This document shows positions 1-6,436 of a stretch of DNA of 8,220 bases, piece after piece. The position numbers and the translations under genes were made by a program. The stretch comes from Thermoplasmata archaeon M9B1D. GTDB taxonomy: Archaea > Thermoplasmatota > E2 > DHVEG-1. The notes below the pieces were generated by a model. The model did no database searches, had not been told where the DNA came from, and was given only the letters and a program-made list of their open reading frames with translations. The stretch lies in contig MUGC01000082.1 in assembly GCA_002900535.1 (NCBI GenBank), positions 1 to 8,220 on the forward strand, in the 5' to 3' direction. Every line of letters begins with the position of its first letter. The first letter of the stretch is position 1.

Positions 1-1398
1 CCACTTGTTGTTGATGCAGATGGTCCATATCATGGAAATATTATGGAGGATATAGAGTTTGATAGCACGGTAACTGGTGGAGTTCCACCCTATGAGTATT
101 TATGGGATTATGGAGATGGTAATACATCTAGTGGTGATCCACATCCTACACATAACTATGGAAATGCTGGTAATTACACAGTAACATTAACTGTAACAGA
201 TAGTGAAAACGATACAGCAAGTGATACTACCTGGACATATATTAATGCACCACCAAACACTCCAATTATTGATGGTCCAAATAGTGGTAAATCAGGTACA
301 CTTTATACTTATACATTTACTTCTACTGATCCTGATGGTGACGATATCACTGAATACATAATAGACTGGGGGGATGGTCTAAACGAAACCATTACTGGTC
401 CATTTATATCTGGAAATCCACAAACTAAAAATCATACTTGGGATGAAAAAGGAAATTATATAATTAAGGCTAAAGCAAAAGATTTTTATGGTGCAGAAAG
501 TGACTGGGCATCACTTGAAGTTACAATGCCTAAAAACAAGGTGAATCAACTTTTTAATAGGCTATCGAAAAAATATCATATGAATAATAATTTACAAGAT
601 ATTCTAATTGAGGATAATGTTACTTTTAATGATTATGATGATGATGTTTTTTACTGGGACTTTGAAGATGGATTTTTAAGGGGCAGAATTTATAGGACTG
701 TTGAAAAACCAAATATTAATATTATAAGTGGGAGCTATTCAAAAAATAAAAGTAATGTAACACTAAAATTAGAAGTAGAGGGTGAAATTGAAAACATAGG
801 AGGTGATACTTCTTCTGTTAATATTGTCTATGGTTTTGGTATTAATTGCTCAGAAAAAAGTTATATTATTTCTTATATGAATAAATCTTGTATGTTAGCT
901 TGTTATTCTGATAATAGAACAGAGAGTATTGATGATTATTTAGTTGATGGGGCTTTTCTCTCTGTTAATTTCAGGTTGAATAATTCCTATGAAACTATAA
1001 ATTCTATGGAAGTATTAGCTATATATTTTAATGAAATCGACTCTGTTTATCCAAGATTCAAAGCTGCATTTGACTCAACTACAAATATTGGATATACGAT
1101 GGATATAAAAATAACCAAACCAGATAATAAACTCTATTTGTTTAACAAGGAGAAACTATCTCTTTCTATTCCTGTAGTAATTGGTAAAATTAATATTGAG
1201 TGTAAGGAAATACTTGAGGATAAAGAAGTGTTTTATGAGGAGCTTTATATTGATGGTGAATTAACAGCTACATCGGATTATTTAGGTAATCTTATTTGGA
1301 ATAAGTTATCATTTGGAAAACATACATTAAAAGTTCTCGCATTTGATGAGTTTGGTAATAGAGCTTCTGATGAAATAGAGGTTTGGAAGTTTTTCTAA
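1..1398 (+). CDS. PKD-domain surface/secreted protein, 5' partial
   Basis: The reading frame is open to the window edge, so an ATG at 43 is internal and the true start lies upstream. Counting from base 1, 465 residues are visible. Residues about 1-80 form a PKD domain (WDYGDGN at 35-41, then NYTVTLTVTDS). Residues about 83-176 form a second PKD-like domain (DPDGDD, DWGDG at 122-126, HTW, AKDFYGAESDW). A linker with PKNK and LFNRL follows, then about 275 residues of beta-rich sequence. That part ends in an Ig-like module (LYIDGELT, GKHTLKVLAFDEFGNRASDEIEVW). PKD domains are extracellular beta-sandwiches used for adhesion or as spacers, so a surface or secreted location is inferred; the signal peptide is not in view. 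Many NxT/NxS sequons fit an exported archaeal glycoprotein. No catalytic domain is visible. The next gene has its own promoter after a T-rich stretch. Coding status is certain; the role is not. Confidence 0.9.
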   Translation, partial: PLVVDADGPYHGNIMEDIEFDSTVTGGVPPYEYLWDYGDGNTSSGDPHPTHNYGNAGNYTVTLTVTDSENDTASDTTWTYINAPPNTPIIDGPNSGKSGTLYTYTFTSTDPDGDDITEYIIDWGDGLNETITGPFISGNPQTKNHTWDEKGNYIIKAKAKDFYGAESDWASLEVTMPKNKVNQLFNRLSKKYHMNNNLQDILIEDNVTFNDYDDDVFYWDFEDGFLRGRIYRTVEKPNINIISGSYSKNKSNVTLKLEVEGEIENIGGDTSSVNIVYGFGINCSEKSYIISYMNKSCMLACYSDNRTESIDDYLVDGAFLSVNFRLNNSYETINSMEVLAIYFNEIDSVYPRFKAAFDSTTNIGYTMDIKITKPDNKLYLFNKEKLSLSIPVVIGKINIECKEILEDKEVFYEELYIDGELTATSDYLGNLIWNKLSFGKHTLKVLAFDEFGNRASDEIEVWKFF

Positions 1399-1435
1399 TC
1401 CTTTCTTTGAAAAAATACTAAACCAAATAACATAA
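1399..1435 (+). repeat. Copy 1 of a 37-bp repeat, relic of a protein tail
   Basis: This segment begins one base after the stop codon of the PKD gene. It matches 3876-3912 at 35 of 37 positions by eye. At 3876-3912 the same bases encode the extreme C-terminus of the propeller protein (FFEKILNQI plus stop). Here, from 1397, the equivalent frame reads NPFFEKILNQIT and then a stop. That frame is shifted +1 from the PKD gene, so the peptide is not attached to it. I interpret it as a leftover of a PKD-protein tail. Confidence 0.8.
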
Positions 1436-1442
1436 CTAAAAA

Positions 1443-1460
1443 CTTTATTTTTTTAATTAA
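1443..1460 (+). terminator. T-rich terminator after the PKD gene
   Basis: A run of seven T at 1448-1454, within CTTTATTTTTTTAATTAA, lies about 50 bases past the stop codon. Archaeal RNA polymerase terminates at oligo-T tracts without needing a hairpin, and none is seen here. It separates the PKD gene from the independently promoted gene downstream. Confidence 0.5.
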
Positions 1461-1511
1461 ATAAGAACAAAACTTACTATTTTCGTCGATATATGACAAT
1501 TATTGACATAG

Positions 1512-1521
1512 TTTTTATATA
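1512..1521 (+). promoter_or_regulatory. TATA box of the 195-residue secreted protein gene
   Basis: TTTTTATATA matches the archaeal TATA consensus. Transcription would begin about 25 bases downstream, near 1540-1545. That leaves a short leader of about 20 bases carrying the ribosome binding site GGAGGT at 1552-1557. Confidence 0.6.
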
Positions 1522-1564
1522 CTTCTATTTAAATTTGTATCTGTGATAGATGGAGGTAAAAAAG

Positions 1565-2152
1565 ATGAATAGAAAAATTATTGGAATTTTTGTATGTATG
1601 CTGTTAATTATATGTGGCATATCATATTCAGTTACTGCTTTTGGTTTAAATAAAAATTCTAAATTGAATGATGAAAAACTATTTACAAATATTAATGACC
1701 CTTTAACTTTAAGGGCAGATGTTAAAGATATAGGCGATGGGAAAGTTTTTTTAAGTGCTTATGCTACAAATACTTTGGATGAACAAATAGTTGTGTATTG
1801 GCATTGTATGCCATGTCTTTTTGGAGTTTTTTATCCTGTTCCAGATGAATATGATTTAGCAGTTTTAGTGTATTATCCTTACCATAGAAATATATATAAT
1901 TTTGTTCCTAATATAATAATAAAATTTGAACCAGGCGAGGAAAAACTTATACAAAGAGCAGTATTTTTCGGGATATCAAATTGGATTATACCAGGTCTAT
2001 CAAGGGGATATCAAAAATATATTCCATCTTTTCCATGGTTGCCTGATGGTGATTATAGATTTGATGTATATCTAAATCCTTACTTCATTGGCAATGAATA
2101 TCCACAATATCACGATTTGGTAACGGATACTGTATTCTTTCATTTTGAATAA
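1565..2152 (+). CDS. Secreted protein, possible Ig-like/BsuPI-type fold
   Basis: The start is set by a strong ribosome binding site, GGAGGT at 1552-1557, seven bases before ATG 1565. An in-frame ATG at 1550 overlaps that site and is rejected. The product is 195 residues. Residues 1-26 are a signal peptide (MNRK, then a hydrophobic core, then SYSVTAFG). The rest is a single beta-rich domain. The pattern LTLRADVKDIGDGKVFLSAYATNTLDEQIV, then FEPGEEKLIQ near 121-130, then LPDGDYRFDVYL near 159-170 resembles Ig-fold proteins of the BsuPI proteinase-inhibitor type. This is a fold-level impression only. C81 and C84 (WHCMPC) could form a disulfide or bind metal. The gene has its own promoter and sits between two PKD-protein genes, so a cell-surface role is plausible. 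Function unknown. Confidence 0.85.
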   Translation: MNRKIIGIFVCMLLIICGISYSVTAFGLNKNSKLNDEKLFTNINDPLTLRADVKDIGDGKVFLSAYATNTLDEQIVVYWHCMPCLFGVFYPVPDEYDLAVLVYYPYHRNIYNFVPNIIIKFEPGEEKLIQRAVFFGISNWIIPGLSRGYQKYIPSFPWLPDGDYRFDVYLNPYFIGNEYPQYHDLVTDTVFFHFE

Positions 2153-2307
2153 AGTGATGAATGGTATAGTAAATACTTATACTAATGGTATATCACATTT
2201 TGAATTGGATGCAATATAGTAAATAGATATATCTGTTGATACCTTACCTTGTATAGAGGAAAATTATATATCTAAAAAATTGTTATATTAATTATTGGGG
2301 GAAAGCA
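2153..2307 (+). promoter_or_regulatory. Intergenic region with promoter of the propeller gene
   Basis: The core promoter is at 2258-2271: a purine-rich BRE-like GGAAAA directly followed by the TATA box TTATATAT (2264-2271). Predicted transcription starts near 2290-2295, giving a leader of only about 15 bases that includes GGGGG at 2297-2301. Upstream, the 11-mer TATAGTAAATA occurs twice (near 2165 and 2216). No gene was found in the rest of the gap; a 20-codon frame at 2158-2220 has no support. Confidence 0.55.
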
Positions 2308-3912
2308 TTGAGAAAGATACCATGTTTGGTTATTATTCTATTGTTTTTCTTATCCTCTATTTTACCTGTTGTTAATAGTATCTATGTTGAAAAGAGTACA
2401 GACACTTTAGAAAATGTTTTGGATAATGGTCTTATGGATAGTGCTTGGCCCATGTTTGGACATGATATTTATCATACTGGGAGGAGTCCTTATGGTGCAA
2501 ATGGGTATTACCTCTATGAGAAGTGGAGAATCAAATTAGCAGATTTTATATATTTATCATCACCAGTTATTGATAACAATGGAACAATTTACATTGGAAC
2601 GGATGATGGTACTTTACATGCTATTAATCCTGATGGTACAGAAAAATGGAGATTTATAACAACTCAAAATTATGAATCAGGGATGACAACTCCATCTATT
2701 GATAAAGATGGGACTATTTATGTTACCACACGTCAAGGTTATTTTTTTGCAATAAATCCAAACGGAACCGAAAAATGGAGAGTCAAACTAAAATGGTTTT
2801 CTATTTCATCTCCTACTATTGCAAATGATGGTACTATATTCATTAGTGGAGATAATAAATTTTATGCAATTTATCCTAATGGAACAATCAAATGGGATTT
2901 TTCAACTGAAGAGTCAATTAAAGCTACTTCTGCTATTGATAAAGAGGGTAATGTTTATGTTTCTTCTCATGATGGTTATTTGTATTCTTTTTATCCTAAT
3001 AATGGTACATTAAGATGGAAAATTCGTATAGGGGGTCATATACAATGTTATTCATCACCTGCGATTGACGATAATGAGATAATTTATATCGGTTCAGTTG
3101 GTTATTTTTATGCAATATACTCCAATGGTACTATTAAATGGAAACTTCATGTTGGAGGAGCCTATGGTGATCCATCTATTGGTTTTGATGGAACAATTTA
3201 TGTAAGCAGTGAAGATTTCCTTAGGGCATTTAGTCCAGAGGGAGTAGAAAAATGGTCTCTAATGTTGGGGACAAATGTCAAACCTGCAATTGCAAACAAT
3301 AGTATGATTTATGTGGTAGGTGGTAAAACTCAAGGCTGGTCAGATAAAACTATTATGATTTCTCCTATTGGGGAAGAGATTAGCTGTTTAACATTAGAAG
3401 GGGATAAACCATATGATACTAGTTCGTTAGGTGATCCTGCTATTGGTGCTGATGGAACTATATATATCGGTTCATGGTTTGAATGTGGAGAATCTGATGG
3501 ATATCTTCATGCTATAAATACAACATTTTATCATAGACCTAGTATACCAATAGTCACTGGACCTGACGAGTGCTCTAAAAGGGTTGAATATAACTTTTCT
3601 GCTAGATGTTTTCATGTAGATGGTTATAATGTTTCTTTTTTCTTTGATTGGGGCGATGGTTCTAACAGTGGTTGGACAAATTTTGTACCACCTGGGGTAT
3701 CAATAAATGCATCTCATACCTGGAAAACAGTAAGTGATTATAAAATCTTTAATATTAAGGTGAAAGCTAAAGATGTTTATGGAGCTGAGAGTGATTGGAC
3801 AACATTTAAAGTCACTGTGCCTAAAACCAAAGCAATTAACATAAATTTGTTTTTACAAAGGTTCTTTCAGCGTTTTCCTTTTTTTGAAAAAATACTAAAC
3901 CAAATAATATAA
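2308..3912 (+). CDS. Secreted PQQ-type beta-propeller protein with C-terminal PKD domain
   Basis: The start is TTG at 2308, supported by the G-run at 2297-2301 and by the signal peptide that begins there (residues 1-25: MRKIP, hydrophobic core, VVNS). AWPMFGHDIYHTGRSP at 46-61 is the usual entry motif of PQQ-like propellers. About eight blades follow between residues 70 and 405. Each has the pattern SSPxID..GTIYIGT..G.LYAINPNGTxKW, with GTIY-type strands near 92, 135, 175, 215, 258, 295, 333 and 383. Residues about 410-505 are a PKD domain (DWGDG 447-451, HTW 470-472, AKDVYGAESDW 487-497). A tail of about 30 residues follows (VPKTK, LFLQRF, FPFFEKILNQII). Such propellers are extracellular binding or scaffold domains. 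The eight-fold sequons (PNGT, NNGT) suggest glycosylation. No PQQ enzyme signature or catalytic residues were recognised, so dehydrogenase activity should not be assumed. The tail may be a sorting or anchoring signal. Confidence 0.92.
   Translation: MRKIPCLVIILLFFLSSILPVVNSIYVEKSTDTLENVLDNGLMDSAWPMFGHDIYHTGRSPYGANGYYLYEKWRIKLADFIYLSSPVIDNNGTIYIGTDDGTLHAINPDGTEKWRFITTQNYESGMTTPSIDKDGTIYVTTRQGYFFAINPNGTEKWRVKLKWFSISSPTIANDGTIFISGDNKFYAIYPNGTIKWDFSTEESIKATSAIDKEGNVYVSSHDGYLYSFYPNNGTLRWKIRIGGHIQCYSSPAIDDNEIIYIGSVGYFYAIYSNGTIKWKLHVGGAYGDPSIGFDGTIYVSSEDFLRAFSPEGVEKWSLMLGTNVKPAIANNSMIYVVGGKTQGWSDKTIMISPIGEEISCLTLEGDKPYDTSSLGDPAIGADGTIYIGSWFECGESDGYLHAINTTFYHRPSIPIVTGPDECSKRVEYNFSARCFHVDGYNVSFFFDWGDGSNSGWTNFVPPGVSINASHTWKTVSDYKIFNIKVKAKDVYGAESDWTTFKVTVPKTKAININLFLQRFFQRFPFFEKILNQII
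3876..3912 (+). repeat. Copy 2 of the 37-bp repeat, in frame at the propeller C-terminus
   Basis: The last 37 bases of the propeller gene, stop codon included, encode PFFEKILNQII. They match 1399-1435 at all but two positions. Here the sequence is in frame and functional, so this is the reference copy against which the out-of-frame one can be read as a relic. Confidence 0.8.
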
Positions 3913-3927
3913 AATAAAATCTGCAAA

Positions 3928-4014
3928 TTAACCTCTTAATTGCTTAAGTAACTCTAGTTCTTCTTCTGAAAGATATTTCATTTCCAATTCAAAATTTTCC
4001 CAACTTATATCCAT
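3928..4014 (-). CDS. Possible 28-residue acidic peptide
   Basis: Reading leftward, an ATG at 4014 is preceded by GAGG six bases upstream and opens a 28-codon frame, MDISWENFELEMKYLSEEEL and on to KQLRG. The peptide is very acidic and could form one amphipathic helix. The frame stays open upstream to an ATG at 4110, but that extension runs through the GC-rich hairpin and looks non-coding. It lies downstream of, and in the same direction as, the serine recombinase, about 190 bases away. I do not recognise it. It could equally be a remnant of a longer gene or chance; the ribosome binding site spacing is the main support. Confidence 0.3.
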   Translation of the reverse strand: MDISWENFELEMKYLSEEELELLKQLRG

Positions 4015-4027
4015 AATATTCCTCATA

Positions 4028-4079
4028 TTTTGGCAGAAAAGCCAGAAGGAGGAAGGTTTGGGATTGCATCCTGTCTGGC
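4028..4079. other. GC-rich hairpin island, candidate structured RNA or mobile-element end
   Basis: GCCAGAAGGA (4041-4050) pairs with TCCT (4069-4072) and TCTGGC (4074-4079), giving ten base pairs with one bulged G at 4073 and an 18-base loop. An alternative smaller hairpin, TGGC (4031-4034) with GCCA (4041-4044) extended by T/A and T/G pairs to 4028 and 4047, uses the same left arm and would exclude the large one. The loop also holds the short palindrome GGATTGCATCC (4061-4071). The block is clearly richer in GC than the very AT-rich DNA around it, and no confident gene explains it. No known riboswitch or tRNA pattern was recognised. It lies between the convergent propeller and recombinase genes, so both a transposon terminus and a non-coding RNA are possible. 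Confidence 0.5.
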
Positions 4080-4181
4080 GCAGTTTCCCCCATATTATTC
4101 GTCTTTGCATTTGTGTATTCTTGTTTCTAGTTTATAAATAATTTATTAGGATTATTGAAAGTATTATTTTACCAAAGCTGA

Positions 4182-4190
4182 ATAAAAAAC
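4182..4190 (-). terminator. Oligo-T terminator of the recombinase gene
   Basis: On the minus strand a run of six T (plus-strand A at 4184-4189) directly follows GGGGCG, about 12-17 bases beyond the recombinase stop codon. No hairpin accompanies it. Oligo-T alone is sufficient for archaeal termination. Confidence 0.4.
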
Positions 4191-4200
4191 GCCCCATTAT

Positions 4201-4803
4201 TTATCCTTCATTATCTCTTGTTTTGGATTTACTAAAATGAGGGGGAGACCTTTTTTTATAATCTCTTAAGTAGTACCCTCTCTTCTTTCTTGGTTTACTA
4301 TCTCCCTTACCTTTAGGTCTACCAAGTTTTGTAATTCTTTTACCCTCTTTCGTAATATAATATCCTTTCTTTGTAAGTTCTTTTTTAATTCTAGACATTG
4401 TAGTATTAGTTCTTTCGATTATAAACCGTCTTTCTAGTTCTGCGACTTGGGCTAATAATCCAAAAACAAACTTACCCATAGGTGTAGAAGTATCTATTCC
4501 AAGAGTTGTTACTGTAAAATCGATACCTATTTTCTCCCATTCTTCTACTATCTGGAGCATATGTAAAGGGTTTCTACCGAGCCTATCTACTTTCCAGATT
4601 ATTACTTGGTTAAATCGCTTTAATCGGGCATCTTGCATTAGTTTATCTAATTCGGGGCGAGTATCCTTTACTCCAGATACTTCATCCTTGTATGTCCTAA
4701 ATACTGCTCGATTGTTCCTTTTACAATACTCTTCTAACTCTGCTACTTGGTTTATATTATCTTGCCGATTTGTACTTACTCTGGCATATATTGCTACTGT
4801 CAT
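4201..4803 (-). CDS. Serine recombinase (resolvase/invertase family) without HTH domain
   Basis: This 200-residue protein has the full resolvase catalytic domain. IYARVS at 5-10 holds the catalytic arginine (R8) and the nucleophilic serine (S10). D73-R74 and R77 lie in WKVDRLGRN, and a long E-helix follows (FGLLAQVAELERRFIIERT, about 114-132). These residues carry out cleavage by a covalent 5'-phosphoserine link and strand exchange after subunit rotation. Hin and gamma-delta resolvase end in a helix-turn-helix. Here residues 160-200 are instead a basic tail (GRPKGKGDSKPRKKRGYYLRDYKKR) with an AT-hook-like GRP motif, which probably binds DNA. The start at 4803 has GGGATG about 9-14 bases upstream; the same intergenic region drives the divergent gene at 4925. 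No partner transposase was seen. Likely role: inversion, resolution or integration of an element whose ends are not obvious here. Confidence 0.92.
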   Translation of the reverse strand: MTVAIYARVSTNRQDNINQVAELEEYCKRNNRAVFRTYKDEVSGVKDTRPELDKLMQDARLKRFNQVIIWKVDRLGRNPLHMLQIVEEWEKIGIDFTVTTLGIDTSTPMGKFVFGLLAQVAELERRFIIERTNTTMSRIKKELTKKGYYITKEGKRITKLGRPKGKGDSKPRKKRGYYLRDYKKRSPPHFSKSKTRDNEG

Positions 4804-4846
4804 TCTTATTCATCCCATTTTTTTCTTTTAATGGATAACAATAGAC

Positions 4847-4880
4847 TTTAAATTTATTCTATAGGAAAACGTTTATATAA
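4847..4880. promoter_or_regulatory. Divergent promoter region between recombinase and exported-protein gene
   Basis: Rightward, GGAAAACG (4864-4871, BRE-like) followed by TTTATATAA (4872-4880) is the best archaeal promoter in the window. It predicts transcription from about 4898-4902 and a leader of about 25 bases ending in GTGGGGCGG (4911-4919) before ATG 4925. Leftward, the AT-rich AATTTAAA (minus strand, around 4847-4855) is a weaker TATA candidate for the recombinase. The two promoters share about 120 bases, so one regulator could control both genes. Confidence 0.6.
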
Positions 4881-4896
4881 AAAAGTTTATTCTATA
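4853..4896 (+). repeat. Pair of 11-bp direct repeats flanking the TATA box
   Basis: TTTATTCTATA occurs at 4853-4863 and exactly again at 4886-4896. The offset is 33 bp, about three turns of B-DNA, which puts both copies on the same helix face. The first lies just before the BRE and the second overlaps the predicted transcription start. The geometry suits an operator bound by one repressor on two sites. The function is inferred. Confidence 0.45.
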
Positions 4897-4924
4897 CTAA
4901 AAATAAATTAGTGGGGCGGAAAAC

Positions 4925-6343
4925 ATGAATAAGAAAGTTATAGCAGTATGCTTTTTTGTATCGATTATGCTTATAACCCAAATAATGGTCCCTCCAGTTA
5001 CGACTTTACCAATTGATGAAAACTATAAAATAAAAATTAATAAAGATGACCTGCAAAAATTAGAGAACGCTATTAATAATTTGAAGGGCTCTATTTTGTA
5101 TCAACCATTAAAATCTATCTATGATAGTAGCGTTATTTATTATGATGATAGCGATGAGGCAGAACTTAAATTAAATAGTATTCACGACATGCTTGAATAT
5201 CTAGCACAAACTATTCCCACTCTTGGCGATATTACAAACATTCTGGCTTATAGCATAAATGATTTAATATTAGAGATTATAGATATTATTATCTCTTACA
5301 TCATAGCAATACCTTTTATCGTTCTGGAATTAATTATTCAAGATATAGAGTTGGCTATTACGGAATTCTCAAATAATGTAATATCACACTTAGGAGACAT
5401 TTTTACAGGAGGTCTTATTGTAGGTGTGGCCGGGCTCATTACTGATATTGATGAGTTGATAGAGGCTATAAGAACAATTATTCCTAATTCATTAGAAGAA
5501 CTGAAGCCATATTTGATTGAAGCAATTGAAGTAGCTTTACAGTCAATGATAGTATCTATTGGAAGAACGATTTTAGATGATTATGTTACGCCCAGATCTG
5601 GATATATCGGCTATACCGCAGAAAAAATTGTTAATGCATGTGTTTACACTAAAGAACTAGTAGATGATTTAAACATGAAATTACTATGGATACAAAGTAT
5701 TTTTGTCGACCTTCCAAGGGCTCTTGTCGAGTTTGTTAAGGCAGAAGGATTAGTTGCAAAAATAAGCTTGTTTGATGATTTAACGACAGCAATATTTAAT
5801 GCATATCTAGCAGCTGTTAACCTGTACAATAATTATGGAACTGTACCTCAAGAAATAAAAATGATATATGATAATATAGTAGAGTTGTATAATTATTATA
5901 ACGACACTAAACCATGGGAAGAACCAATTACTGTTACTGGTCAAATTATGAACTTTGATTCAGATGTTGTGGTACGCTTTGATGGTCAAGATCAGACTGA
6001 TGTTGCATCTGTGTCACCTGGGAGTGATGGTTATTTTAAATTAGAGTATGTTACAAAAAATAAAGAAAATCCTATGGTGATGCATCAATTTAGTGTTAAC
6101 GCTACTTATAGAAATATTTCTAAGACGCAAAATGATTGGGCTTATTCAGATGGGTATGCAGATGTAGATTTTAATTTCGGAAAAGTAAAAGCACATTCAG
6201 AACCTTCTAATCGCCTTCAAATTTTGGGAGTTAAACTAGAGTCGTTTTTTGCGGGTTTTAAGATGCTGTTTAGACAGTTTACTCTTGGATTAAATAGTCT
6301 CATGAAAGAACTTGAAAAGTCTTATACTCCAACTATGTGTTAG
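4925..6343 (+). CDS. Exported helical protein of unknown function
   Basis: A 472-residue protein with a signal peptide at 1-28 (MNKK, hydrophobic core, MVPPVTTLP). The start is fixed by that peptide and by the well placed promoter; its ribosome binding site, GTGGGGCGG, is unusual. Residues about 40-330 are predicted by eye to be almost entirely helical. They include very hydrophobic but acid-dotted stretches at 104-148 (INDLILEIIDIIISYIIAIP) and a glycine-containing one at 152-175. These could be membrane-inserting or bundle-forming helices. Residues about 334-418 look like a compact beta domain (ITVTGQIMNFDSDVVVRFDG, GYFKLEYVTKN). Residues 428-467 are an amphipathic C-terminal helix. No family is recognised and no catalytic motif seen. 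It is divergent from the recombinase and ends in a strong T-tract, so it is probably monocistronic. It could be surface cargo of a mobile segment. Pore-forming activity is conceivable but unsupported. Confidence 0.85.
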   Translation: MNKKVIAVCFFVSIMLITQIMVPPVTTLPIDENYKIKINKDDLQKLENAINNLKGSILYQPLKSIYDSSVIYYDDSDEAELKLNSIHDMLEYLAQTIPTLGDITNILAYSINDLILEIIDIIISYIIAIPFIVLELIIQDIELAITEFSNNVISHLGDIFTGGLIVGVAGLITDIDELIEAIRTIIPNSLEELKPYLIEAIEVALQSMIVSIGRTILDDYVTPRSGYIGYTAEKIVNACVYTKELVDDLNMKLLWIQSIFVDLPRALVEFVKAEGLVAKISLFDDLTTAIFNAYLAAVNLYNNYGTVPQEIKMIYDNIVELYNYYNDTKPWEEPITVTGQIMNFDSDVVVRFDGQDQTDVASVSPGSDGYFKLEYVTKNKENPMVMHQFSVNATYRNISKTQNDWAYSDGYADVDFNFGKVKAHSEPSNRLQILGVKLESFFAGFKMLFRQFTLGLNSLMKELEKSYTPTMC

Positions 6344-6362
6344 AAACAAAATATCTTACTCC

Positions 6363-6383
6363 GTTTTTATTTTCTTTTTTTTT
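6363..6383 (+). terminator. Strong T-rich terminator of the exported-protein gene
   Basis: Starting about 20 bases after the stop codon, GTTTTTATTTTC followed by nine T is the longest oligo-T cluster in the window. It sits in the gap between this gene and the convergent nuclease-like gene. No stem-loop precedes it, as is normal in archaea. Confidence 0.65.
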
Positions 6384-6436
6384 ATAATGCCCCATTTTTC
6401 CTCCCTCAAAACTACAATTATTTCTTTCTCCTACTT

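Noticed and set aside
1801..1830. WHCMPC in the secreted 195-residue protein as a thioredoxin-type active site
   Set aside because: The surrounding sequence lacks the thioredoxin fold pattern, including the cis-proline region; it is better explained as a disulfide or metal pair in a beta-sandwich.
2819..3013. A 64-codon frame inside the propeller gene
   Set aside because: It is an out-of-frame shadow of the repeated propeller blades, with a low-complexity M/L/I product.
4041..4085. tRNA or known riboswitch in the GC-rich island
   Set aside because: No T-loop, anticodon arm or CCA-proximal acceptor pairing can be drawn, and no conserved riboswitch core was recognised.
4015..4110. N-terminal extension of the small minus-strand frame to an ATG at 4110 (MQRRIIWGKL...)
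   Set aside because: It runs through the hairpin island, has no ribosome binding site at its start, and its composition differs from the acidic C-terminal part.
4803..4935. 11-bp inverted repeat TTCTTATTCAT (4803-4813) / ATGAATAAGAA (4925-4935) as an invertible promoter switch
   Set aside because: One copy is the start codon region of the exported protein (MNKK) and the other overlaps the recombinase leader; it is short, AT-rich and likely to be coincidence without evidence of inverted reads.
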